Origin: Leucobacter sp. cx-328
GTDB lineage: Bacteria > Actinomycetota > Actinomycetes > Actinomycetales > Microbacteriaceae
Reading direction: 5' to 3'
Assembly (NCBI RefSeq): GCF_014530035.1
Contig: NZ_JACVMX010000010.1
Coordinates: forward strand, 54,546 to 118,545
Length of the DNA stretch: 64,000 nt
Shown here: positions 1 through 7,906 of the stretch, one piece after another
Numbering within the stretch: position 1 is the stretch's first letter
How the letters are laid out: each line of letters begins with the position of its first letter
Notes under the pieces: generated by a model
Database searches by the model: none
What the model was told of the DNA's origin: nothing
What the model saw: the letters and a program-made list of their open reading frames with translations, nothing else
Made by a program: the position numbers and the translations under genes

Positions 1-505
1 CAACGCGGAACGAGCCGGTGCGCTCGCCGGCGTTCCAGGCGCCGAAACTTGCTGCGGGGCTGACGTAGAACCAGTCGAGGGTGCCGTCAGTCGCGCGCAG
101 CGCCTCGAGGATCTCGCCATGCGAGCGGGCCTCGGACAAGAACGCTTCGGGGAAGTTCGGGTCTTCGAAGACGCGAGGGCCGCCCTCGGTGACCTGCAGT
201 GAGCCGGCGCCACCGACGAAGCTCAGGCGTGCGCCTGCTGCGATTGCTACATCGCTGAGGAGCGGGAGGGCGGTAATGAGCAGCGGATCGCTCGCCGCGC
301 GAAGTGCTACCACGATGTGGTCTGCGCCCTTGGTGGCCTCGCGAACGAGTGCCTCGTCAAAGATCGAGCCAGCGTGCGCCTCGACCCCCTCGACCGGTGC
401 TGCGTTGCGTGAGATGCCGGTGACCTTGTGGCCGCGCGAGATGAGTTCGGTAGTGATCGCTCCGCCTGCGTAACCAGTGAAACCGAAAACGACGACCTGT
501 GCCAT
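1..505 (-). CDS. NAD(P)-binding (NmrA/YwnB-like) oxidoreductase, 3' part missing
   Basis: The gene runs leftwards out of the window, so only about 168 N-terminal residues are visible. It starts MAQVVVFGFTGYAGG, a GxxGxxG Rossmann fingerprint (residues 8-14) that binds NAD(P). This is followed by the HKVTGISRN stretch and a GADHIVVAL segment typical of atypical short-chain dehydrogenases of the NmrA/YwnB type. These proteins often act as redox sensors or flavin/quinone-type reductases; the substrate cannot be read from the sequence. The ATG at 505 has a purine-rich AAGGAGC ribosome binding site just upstream. The AT-rich upstream region (529-575) probably holds its promoter and shares a CTTTAGTTA-type motif with the monooxygenase operon near 22.7 kb. 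Confidence 0.8.
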   Translation of the reverse strand, partial: MAQVVVFGFTGYAGGAITTELISRGHKVTGISRNAAPVEGVEAHAGSIFDEALVREATKGADHIVVALRAASDPLLITALPLLSDVAIAAGARLSFVGGAGSLQVTEGGPRVFEDPNFPEAFLSEARSHGEILEALRATDGTLDWFYVSPAASFGAWNAGERTGSFRV

Positions 506-528
506 GAGATGCTCCTTGGGTTGAAAAG

Positions 529-575
529 ACTAATAAGTAACTAAAGAATAGTCGCTACCTAAAAGATAGTAAAGG
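529..575 (-). promoter_or_regulatory. AT-rich promoter/operator region upstream of the NAD(P)-binding gene
   Basis: This short AT-rich island in GC-rich DNA lies just upstream of the start at 505. On the minus strand it reads CTTTAGTTACTTATTAG. A closely related string, CTTTAGTTATTAG, lies upstream of the luciferase-like monooxygenase start at 22637. A shared regulator is only an inference. Confidence 0.35.
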
Positions 576-625
576 GGTTATCTGTGAGCGAGCCGAGCGC
601 CCAACGGCACGGTCAAGGCATAAGA

Positions 626-664
626 ATGGGGGCGCGGATCAGTCTCACCGATCCGCGCCCCCAT
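626..664 (-). terminator. Strong hairpin terminator downstream of the SRPBCC gene
   Basis: A perfect 15-bp inverted repeat (626-640 with 650-664) surrounds a 9-nt loop. The stem contains GGGGGCGCGGATC. It lies 12 bp beyond the SRPBCC stop codon. The same GGCGCGGATC core recurs in hairpins at 34900 and 37533. Confidence 0.75.
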
Positions 665-676
665 TGCTGTCAGCCG

Positions 677-1144
677 CTACGCTGCCTCAATCACCCGTTT
701 GATGGCAGCCAGGGTCTCGGGGATGCCAGTGCGCGCAGCAGCCTTGCGGCTCGCGATTTGCTCTTCGACATCGTCTGGGAAGCGGTTGACCACGTACTCC
801 TGGCCAGCGGGCAACCATTCCCAGGTTTCGGTGAGCTCGGTGCCGCCATCAACTGCGCGCATGCTGTACCCCCAGTTGGTGCGGCCCGGGCCGACGTTCC
901 ATGCGAATGCGACGCCAGGCTCAGCGGTAATGACGGTGCTCTGGGTTTCCCACACTCGATTGCCATCGTCGTTGCGACCGGTGAATACCGCGCCAACCGC
1001 GGGAGCATCGCCCTGCTCCCACCAACATTCCTTGCAGACGGGAGACCATTCGCCCGTGCGAGTGATGTCGGAGACTGCGGCGTACACCTCCTCGGGGGTC
1101 GCGGCGACAAAGATCGAATCTGAGAAGGTGAGCGTCGTGTACAT
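677..1144 (-). CDS. SRPBCC family (polyketide cyclase/START-like) protein
   Basis: A 155-residue protein starting MYTTLTFSDSIFVAATPEEVY, with the opening strand and helix of the START/SRPBCC fold (phi-x-A-x-PEEVYAAVSD). It continues with GEWSPVCKECWWEQG and a GGTELTETWEW segment, as in Polyketide_cyc2 proteins. The fold binds hydrophobic ligands in a deep cavity; no ligand can be assigned. The frame stays open further upstream (to 1210), but the ATG at 1144 starts exactly where the family usually begins, so I chose it. It is monocistronic and ends at a strong hairpin. Confidence 0.8.
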   Translation of the reverse strand: MYTTLTFSDSIFVAATPEEVYAAVSDITRTGEWSPVCKECWWEQGDAPAVGAVFTGRNDDGNRVWETQSTVITAEPGVAFAWNVGPGRTNWGYSMRAVDGGTELTETWEWLPAGQEYVVNRFPDDVEEQIASRKAAARTGIPETLAAIKRVIEAA

Positions 1145-1542
1145 GGAGTCATTATGCACCCGGGCAAACGAATTGGGAACACTCACGAATCGCGTGGGAA
1201 AAATACTCAACTCAGGTAGGAAAGCGCTTACTGCAGCACCCAGGTGCGTCGTATGATCTCAGTCTGCTGCTTCACTGAGTGAAGCGTTCGGGAGTACATC
1301 GGTGGACACCGTGAACACCAGGGCTTCGTAACTGGCCAGCCAAGACCGATGAGCTTCGCAGGTGTGCAGCGCAGGTGAAGCTGCATCGCACCCGTGATGA
1401 AAAGTAGTGACCAGTTCTCGTTTCTGGCCTATTGTCGAGGAAATGGGCGCCTCGTGAGAATGGCGCGGATCGGGGTTGTGTCCCATCTCACGTGGCTCCG
1501 AACACTCACGAACCAGTCCTGGTTCCGAGGAAAGGTAGACGC
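1145..1542. other. Gene-free interval between the divergent SRPBCC and LuxR-type genes
   Basis: About 400 bp without a convincing gene. An open frame on the minus strand (1585 to 1259) overlaps the start of the regulator and has no recognisable protein features, so I treat it as chance. The interval must carry the two divergent promoters. A near-perfect palindrome at 1269-1285 (GCTTCACTGAGTGAAGC) is the only obvious candidate operator. Confidence 0.4.
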
Positions 1543-4084
1543 ATGAGTGCGAGACTTCGAGTGCTGTCGAGAGTGCTGACCGCACTGACGAACGGGCGGG
1601 ACATTGAACTCGTTGGAGACGTTGGCAGCGGCAGAACAGAGATTCTGAACACGCTGAAAACAGTGCTCACAGAGCGGCGGTGGACGACGTACCTCGTCAC
1701 GGGAAACGCTGCCCAGCGTTCGACCCCGTTTGGCGCTCTGACACTCGCCAACTTGCTCGGCGACATGCGCCCTGCGATGCCAGCAGCGCAGCTTGCCGAG
1801 GCAGTGACCCAGCTGGGAGAACGCCTCACCAGCTCATTGGCGGCAATTTTGGTTGACGACATCGATGACCTCGACAAAGCGTCATGGGCGGCGATTCTCG
1901 GACATATCGCTGAGCATCCGGAAACGCGAGTGGTTGTCGCACGCAGCTGCCGAGCCGCCCCCGTTGCCGGCGAGCACTGTCTGCAGGGGGCTCACTGTCG
2001 AGATTCCGCCCCTCACTTTCCGAGAGCTGCAGTCGCTCGCTGAGGCACGGCTCGGTGCGCCGCTTGATGAGGCAGTGCTGCGCAAAGTGTTTGCAGATAC
2101 CGGGGGAGTTGCCGGTCTCGCGCGAGACTACATTGATGCCGCGGTCATCAACGGCCGGCTGCATCGTGATGGACGCGAATGGGTGGCCCACGCCAACCTC
2201 TGGTCAGGTGAGCTTGTCGGGCGCATCGAACTGATGCTTGCGCCGCTCACAGAATCCGCGTTGGAAGCGCTTGAGCTCCTCACCATCATCGGGGTTGCAA
2301 ACGTTGGCGACGTGTTGAGTCTGGTCGACTGGGACACGCTCGAACACCTCGAACGTCACCGCCTGGTGCGGATCCGCGCCGTCAACGGCGCCCTGCGCAT
2401 CGCGACCCATCCGCCGCTGCTGACTGACTACTTCCAAAGCCGATCGCTGGTTGCACGCCGGGCTCGCCTTGGCGAGCTTGCCGCGGCTGTGCAAGGGCAG
2501 CAAACGGACGTCTTTGAAGACGACAGTTTTGCGCTCGACGACTCGTCAGCGCAGGAGAATGCGCTCATTCTGCGCTTGTTCCAAGATCAAGCGCAGGGCC
2601 GAATGCGGGCCGCACTTGCTCAGTGGAACACCGACCCTGGTGTGCACACCGCCATTGCCGCTGCGAGGGCGATGATGGAAGTAGAAGAGGCGCTGCCAGG
2701 AATTGAGCGCATCCTTGAGTCTGATCTGGCGAAGAGCGATGACCGCGGCGAAATGCTGCAGCTCCGCTTGCTGCAGGCGGAGTGGTACGGCTGTACCCAC
2801 TTGGACGTTGCGCGTGCCGTAGCTTTGCTGCGTCAAGACGGGCACAACGGTGTTGTTGGGACGCGTGTTGCTGACGCGTATTCAATCCTGCTCGAATCTA
2901 CGCTCGACCACGTTCCTGCCGACTACGATGCGCGGCTGGCGCTCACCTCCGAGATGCCGCCAATGGCGCAGTTTCGTATGTTGCAGGTCAACATCTCGGC
3001 GCAGATTCTCTCGGGAGACTTTGCTGGCGCAGCACGCAACTTGGAAAAGCTTGAGTCCATTGGCATCGTGGGAGATGAATTTTCAATCGGGTATCTGCGC
3101 GCACTCGTGCAGATCGGTACGGGCGATCTCACGGAAGCTGTCACCTCCTCACGGCTGGCGTATTCGCGGGCACTGACCGCGCTTGACTCCCACGGACTCA
3201 TTCAGCATGCGGCCGTTCTCGTCTACGCCCTCGAAGCACAGAGTCGCTATGCCGAAGCGGAAGACGTGCTTGCGACAGTGATTCCGATTGCCCATCCCCG
3301 TGGCATGTCGGCGATGATTTCATACCTCATCTTGCATGGCTGTGCGGCGCTCATCGCGGCACGTGCCGGTCGTCTTGAACAAGCACAGACGCACCTGAAC
3401 GCATTGCGAGATTTGGAACAGAGCGGTGTATCCATCTTGCGGCAGCTGCCGATCGAGGCAGAAGCGCAACTGCTAATTGTGGGCAACCAACGGATGCAGG
3501 CGGCGGAATTGCTGTGGGACCGTGGCACGGAATTGGAAGCCAAAGGCTACCTCTTCCCGGGGCTCATGTTGCGGATCGGGGCGCTCGAGGTTGGCCAAGA
3601 TCCCACGCGGCTTGCCCTGCTTGCACCGGATGTAGCAGCCATGGGCAGTGAGTTTGTGAGTTCGTATTTTGAAGTGGTGTCGTACTTCCACAACCCTGAA
3701 GGTTTCGATCCGCGTGCGGTGATTCGGCGCGCGGCTGACGCTGGGCGGATCGGCCTCGCACTCACCACCCTGGACTTTGCAGCCGCGCTCGTCGAAGCAG
3801 AGACCCGGGAGGAGCTACAGGTGATTCGTGAGGAGCTGCTGACACGGGAGCCGCGCGCTCATTATGAGACGCGACGGTTCCAGTCATCGGCCGCACGCCT
3901 CACCGAACGGGAATCGGAGATTGCCCACCTCGCTTCCGGAGGGCTCTCAAACGCACAAATCGCGACCCAGCTCACGCTCAGTGTGCGGACAGTTGAGAAT
4001 CACATGCACCGCGTCATTCGGAAACTCGGAGTGAGCGGGCGACAGGGTGTGCGTGACTATTTGTTTAGCGAGCACGGGTTGTGA
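1543..4084 (+). pseudogene. LuxR-family ATPase transcriptional regulator, frameshifted at a C5 tract
   Basis: Two overlapping frames together make one LAL-type regulator of about 846 residues. The first part starts at ATG 1543, preceded by GAGGAAAGG, and carries a P-loop (GDVGSGRTE) and a Walker B-like LAAILVDDIDDL. It reads in frame to about VVVARS near 1945. The second part, in the next frame, carries PLTFRELQSLAEARLGAPLD, a long alpha-solenoid region and a C-terminal GerE helix-turn-helix (LTEREsEIAHLASGGLSN, then TVENHMHRVIRKLGV). Removing one C from the CCCCC run at 1958-1962 joins them as SCRAAPLPASTVCRGLTVEI, the spacing expected for the family. As read, translation from 1543 stops at 2041-2043 with no DNA-binding domain. 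A sequencing error, true inactivation and phase variation all remain possible. The P-loop lysine is replaced by arginine. Confidence 0.7.
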
Positions 4085-4122
4085 GCGGCCCCATGCGACA
4101 GCCATCGAATTACCTTTGAACT

Positions 4123-4836
4123 ATGTCGAGTATCTTTACTGCCGCCGTGCTGCTGAACGTCTATGCTGCGCTACTGGTGCTGCTTCGTGCGCCGCTTTTC
4201 CGAACGCAGCTGTATCGACCAATGTTGTGGAACATTTGGCTGTCTGTGTTGCCGGTCATCGTGCTCGCAGTCGGCGGCCTTACCGGGCTTGTGTTGCTCC
4301 TGGCTTCCCGGCCGGCCGCAATCGTGGTGCTGGTGATAACGGCACTCGTTTGGCTCCTGTTGTTGCCCAACGCGAGCTATCTCATCACCGAGCTCAACTT
4401 CTCGCACCGACGCGATGACGATCGCACCGCGCTCTGGTACGACATCATTTTGGTGATCAGCCTCGCGATGTCAGGGGTTGCGAACGCGGTGGTCAACGTC
4501 TTCATCGCCCACATTGTGTTTGCCATCACAATGTTTGGCGACGCCGCGAAGTCATTGACTCGGGGGTCTTCACTGGCGTTCGTGGTCGTGATTATGGTGC
4601 TTATCTCGTTCGGCATGTATCTCGGGCGGTACCCCCGATTCAATAGTTGGGACCTCAAGCACCCCATCGGTTTTGCGCGCAAGCTCATCGGGCACTTCTC
4701 CGAGCGCAGCAACGTGATTACTGCGCTCGGGTTCACGCTCACGTACGCCACCTTCCTCGCACTGATCTATTACTTGATCGTCGGGCCAGCGGTTGAAGGA
4801 CTCATGATGGTTGAGATGGTCCGCAACGGCGGGTAG
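4123..4836 (+). CDS. DUF1361 family integral membrane protein
   Basis: A 237-residue protein with six or seven hydrophobic segments and the DUF1361 hallmarks LLLPNASYLITELNF (about residues 83-97) and MYLGRYPRFNSWDL (about 165-178). The family sits in the cytoplasmic membrane and has no established function. It starts 38 bp after the regulator and may be transcribed with it. Its last 35 bp overlap the 3' end of the convergent MFS gene. Confidence 0.85.
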   Translation: MSSIFTAAVLLNVYAALLVLLRAPLFRTQLYRPMLWNIWLSVLPVIVLAVGGLTGLVLLLASRPAAIVVLVITALVWLLLLPNASYLITELNFSHRRDDDRTALWYDIILVISLAMSGVANAVVNVFIAHIVFAITMFGDAAKSLTRGSSLAFVVVIMVLISFGMYLGRYPRFNSWDLKHPIGFARKLIGHFSERSNVITALGFTLTYATFLALIYYLIVGPAVEGLMMVEMVRNGG

Positions 4837-6166
4837 CCGGCATGACTGAGCGCAAGTGGTTTTCGTTGTCCAGCCAGTTTGCGCCTGTGTTCTTGAGAAA
4901 GAAGATGTACACGAAGAGCGACATCGCAATGACCGTGGTGACGTATCCGATGAAGAGTGGAATCTGGCCGTTTTCCGAGCTCGCTTGATAGAGCAGCGGT
5001 GCTGTACCGCCAAAGGCTGAGTTGGAGAGCGCGTACCCAAACCCCACACCGAGCGCGCGAATGTGCGTCGGGAACAGTTCGGCCTTCACGACGGCGTTGA
5101 TCGAGGTATAGCCGGTCAAGATGATGAAGCCAACCACAAGAATGCAGAATGCCGAGAACGGGTTGGTCTGCTGGGGGAGCGCGGTGAGGAAGTACCAGGT
5201 GTACAAGACTCCGCCGATGCCGAAGAAGACGAGCAGCGTCTTACGGCCTACTCTGTCTGAGATCCATCCTCCGAGAGGTTGCAGCAGCATGAGAATTGTC
5301 AGTGCCACCAGATTGATGACCGTGCTTGCGATGACGTCGCCAGCGGCAAAGCTCGCTTTGACGATGCTGGGGCCCGTAACGGAGTACGTGTAGAAAGCGA
5401 GTGTTCCGCCGGCTGTCACCAGGAAACACAGCAGCAACGGGCGCCATTGATGCACGAGGAGTTCACGCATTGAGCCGCTCTTTGCTGCCTGTCCCACCCG
5501 GGCCGCGTCAATCGTGGCTGTTGTGAGTGACTCGTCCATGGAACGGCGAAGCCACAGAACCACAAGAGCTCCAACACCGCCGATACCAAATGCGAGCCGC
5601 CATCCCCACGCCGAAATGGCCTCGGGAGTCATGGTGAGCACCATCATCATGAGCGTGGTTTGCGCCAGAACGTGCCCGCCGACGAGTGTGACGTAGTGGA
5701 AAGACGACAAGAATCCGCGATGGCCATCGATCGCAGTCTCAGACATATACGTGGCGCTTGTGCCGTACTCGCCTCCGGTGGCAAATCCTTGCAGCAGACG
5801 AGCCGCCACGAGAATTACCACTGCTCCTGCGCCGATGGTTACTGCGGTTGGTGTGAGAGCGATGAGCGCTGAGCATGAAGCCATGAGGGCGACCGAGGCG
5901 TTGAGGGCGCGGCGCCGGCCATGCCGATCAGCAAACCGGCCGAAGAACCACGAACCGACCGGGCGCATGAGGAAGGTCACCGCAAAGATCGCCCAAACAT
6001 AGAGTCGTGAGTTTGCGTCACCCTCATCGAAGAACTGAGACTCGAAGTAGGTAGAGAAGACCGAGTACACGTACACGTCGTACCATTCGACCAAATTCCC
6101 AGCTGAGCCTTTGAGCGTGTTTGAAATGGAACGCCGAAGCGTTGGTGAGGGCTGTGTTGTCGACAT
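4802..6166 (-). CDS. MFS transporter, metabolite:H+ symporter (MHS) type
   Basis: A 454-residue, 12-TM transporter. The MHS signature is seen in SAGNLVEWYDVYVYS (about residues 19-33) and in the loop 2-3 motif GRFADRHGRRRAL. A second family block, TGGEYGTSATYMSE, follows, as in alpha-ketoglutarate, proline/betaine and shikimate permeases. The substrate is probably a small carboxylate or zwitterion, but nearby genes do not settle it. The frame is open to 6280. I chose ATG 6166 because AAAGGTGG precedes it at good spacing and homologues start just before the first TM. The 3' end overlaps the convergent DUF1361 gene. Confidence 0.88.
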   Translation of the reverse strand: MSTTQPSPTLRRSISNTLKGSAGNLVEWYDVYVYSVFSTYFESQFFDEGDANSRLYVWAIFAVTFLMRPVGSWFFGRFADRHGRRRALNASVALMASCSALIALTPTAVTIGAGAVVILVAARLLQGFATGGEYGTSATYMSETAIDGHRGFLSSFHYVTLVGGHVLAQTTLMMMVLTMTPEAISAWGWRLAFGIGGVGALVVLWLRRSMDESLTTATIDAARVGQAAKSGSMRELLVHQWRPLLLCFLVTAGGTLAFYTYSVTGPSIVKASFAAGDVIASTVINLVALTILMLLQPLGGWISDRVGRKTLLVFFGIGGVLYTWYFLTALPQQTNPFSAFCILVVGFIILTGYTSINAVVKAELFPTHIRALGVGFGYALSNSAFGGTAPLLYQASSENGQIPLFIGYVTTVIAMSLFVYIFFLKNTGANWLDNENHLRSVMPATRRCGPSQPS

Positions 6167-6373
6167 TGACTGGGTCCACCTTTCGCGCTGCGACGCCCCT
6201 CGGAGCGGACGGCGCATTCGGAAAAGTATCGACGTGGATGCGCCTCCGAGCAATGCTTCTTGACGACACCGCTTCCGCATGCTGCGATGTGGCGCGGATC
6301 GCTGACAGTCTGCGTCACCGGCCGCCTTCGAGCCCGCCCAAGTTCGTTCAGGTCTGGCCCAGCCGACAACAGT

Positions 6374-6409
6374 GAAGGCCTGGGAGAGCGGTTGCTCTCC
6401 CAGGCCTTC
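6374..6409. terminator. Perfect 16-bp stem hairpin
   Basis: GAAGGCCTGGGAGAGC (6374-6389) pairs perfectly with 6394-6409 around a GGTT loop. It lies 40 bp beyond the stop of the RNA methyltransferase and upstream of the MFS gene, so it most likely ends transcription of the methyltransferase. Confidence 0.8.
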
Positions 6410-6448
6410 TCAGACGTGCGACGACGTTATGCGCGGCGCTTCAAGCGC

Positions 6449-7813
6449 TTACTCGCCAGCTTCTTCTTCCTGGCGCGTGAACACGGCCATGGTCTCGAAG
6501 TGGTGGGTGTGCGGGAAGATGTCGAAGCCGCGCAGCTCGATCAGGTCGTAGCCCTGATCGGTGAGCGTGCGGGTATCGCGCGCAAGCGCGACGGGATCGC
6601 ATGCGACATAGATGATGTTGCGGGGTGACAGCTTTACGAGCTGCTCCGAGACGTGTCCACCTGCGCCCGAGCGGGGCGGGTCGAGCACGACGGTGCCGCG
6701 GGTGATCCGCTCACGAACGGTCGGTGCAGCCTCGAGCAGCTCGGCGAGGTACTTGTCGACCTTTGCCGTGATTGCCATCGCGCCTACGAGCTCAGAGAGG
6801 TTCTCTGCTGCGTCGTCGGTTGCTGCGCTTTCAGCCTCAACGGTCGTGACCTTGATGTTCGGTCCGACTGCCTCTGCCATTGCGGCTGCGAGCAGGCCCG
6901 CGCCACCGTAGAGGTCGAGGTTGGTTGCGGTCGCGTCAACGAGACCGTCTTCTGCGAGCTCGGCGATCGAGTCGCGAACCGCGTTGAAGAGTACGACAGG
7001 TGCGAGGTCGTGGATCTGCCAGAAACCACCCGCGCGTACGGTGAAGCCGCGGTCTTCGACGAGCTCCTGCATTGCGTCGCTCTCGCCGTTGCGCTTGCCC
7101 TCAGCAGTGATGAGCATGCGCGAATCGTCGCCTGCCGGATCAACGAGGTCAATCGAGTCAACGCCGAGCATCGACTCCTCAAGCGGAGCGAGCTGGTTCA
7201 GCGAATCGGTTGCGAGGGGCAACGACTGCACGGGCACGATATTGCGGCTGCGTGCTGCGTAGGGGCCGACAGCGCCGGTCTCGGGATCAACGTGCAGGCG
7301 CACGCGAGTGCGGTAGCCGAGGCCGTTACGCTCGTCGTCGCCGGGCACTGCCTCGACGAGTTCGTCGAGCAGCGCCTCGAACTCTGCCTTGGTCTCTGCA
7401 TCGTCGTCCTCGCCTGCTGCGAGCTCGATGCCGCCGAAGCGCTGCATCGAATCAACAAGCACCTCCGCCTTCAGGCGACGCTGGCGAGCGAGTGCGATGT
7501 GACCGAACTCTGCGCCGCCTGCGCGCTCCTCGGGGGCGCGCTCGACCGATGCTTCTGCCCACACGTGGGGGCGGCGGTCGGGCGAGGCCTCGAGTACCTC
7601 AAGCACGATTGCGCGTGCGAATGACTTTTTCTTGGCATCGGTGACGCGCGCAAGTACGCGCTCGCCGGGAATTGCATCAGCGACGAAGACCACGCGGCCT
7701 TCGTGGCGTGCAACGCAGACACCGCCGTGGGCGATGCCGGTGATTTCAAGTTCAATCTCATCGCCGACGGAGAGGGCTCCGGCCTGCGGGGAACTAGCTG
7801 TACGCTCAGACAT
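6449..7813 (-). CDS. TRAM-domain class I SAM-dependent RNA methyltransferase (RumA/TrmA type)
   Basis: A 454-residue protein. The N-terminus is a TRAM domain (VGDEIELEITGIAHGGVCVAR, about residues 16-36). The C-terminus is a Rossmann methyltransferase with NLDLYGGAGLLAAAMAE as the SAM loop, VVLDPPRSGAGG, and the catalytic block YVACDPVALARD containing the expected nucleophilic cysteine. This matches uracil-5 methyltransferases of tRNA or rRNA. The iron-sulfur cysteines that follow the TRAM domain in E. coli RumA are absent here (the region PHVWAEASVERAPEERAGG has none), as in many actinobacterial members. ATG 7813 was chosen because it is the start nearest the TRAM domain. The gene is divergent from the acyl-CoA ligase. 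Confidence 0.88.
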   Translation of the reverse strand: MSERTASSPQAGALSVGDEIELEITGIAHGGVCVARHEGRVVFVADAIPGERVLARVTDAKKKSFARAIVLEVLEASPDRRPHVWAEASVERAPEERAGGAEFGHIALARQRRLKAEVLVDSMQRFGGIELAAGEDDDAETKAEFEALLDELVEAVPGDDERNGLGYRTRVRLHVDPETGAVGPYAARSRNIVPVQSLPLATDSLNQLAPLEESMLGVDSIDLVDPAGDDSRMLITAEGKRNGESDAMQELVEDRGFTVRAGGFWQIHDLAPVVLFNAVRDSIAELAEDGLVDATATNLDLYGGAGLLAAAMAEAVGPNIKVTTVEAESAATDDAAENLSELVGAMAITAKVDKYLAELLEAAPTVRERITRGTVVLDPPRSGAGGHVSEQLVKLSPRNIIYVACDPVALARDTRTLTDQGYDLIELRGFDIFPHTHHFETMAVFTRQEEEAGE

Positions 7814-7878
7814 CCTTCTATTGTCCCATGTTCTGAAGAGCGGTGCGGTACAGGATTCCTCCCTGGGACTGGGAATAT

Positions 7879-7891
7879 TACCGAAACGGTA
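7879..7891. promoter_or_regulatory. Candidate operator TACCG-AAA-CGGTA
   Basis: A perfect 5+5 inverted repeat with a 3-nt spacer lies 16 bp before the start of the acyl-CoA ligase, inside the 93-bp divergent gap. Such a position would allow repression, for example by a TetR-type fatty acid regulator. The identity of the regulator is inference only. Confidence 0.45.
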
Positions 7892-7906
7892 CGTAAAATC
7901 ATTACT

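Noticed and set aside
584..1256. Open frames on the + strand across the SRPBCC gene
   Set aside because: They lie opposite a gene with clear family motifs, and their proteins show no features.
1259..1585. Possible 108-residue gene on the minus strand before the LuxR-type regulator
   Set aside because: It overlaps the regulator start, has no recognisable domain and no convincing ribosome site; probably chance in GC-rich DNA.
6653..7624. 323-residue + strand frame opposite the RNA methyltransferase
   Set aside because: It is cysteine-rich nonsense antisense to a conserved enzyme; typical of GC-rich shadows.
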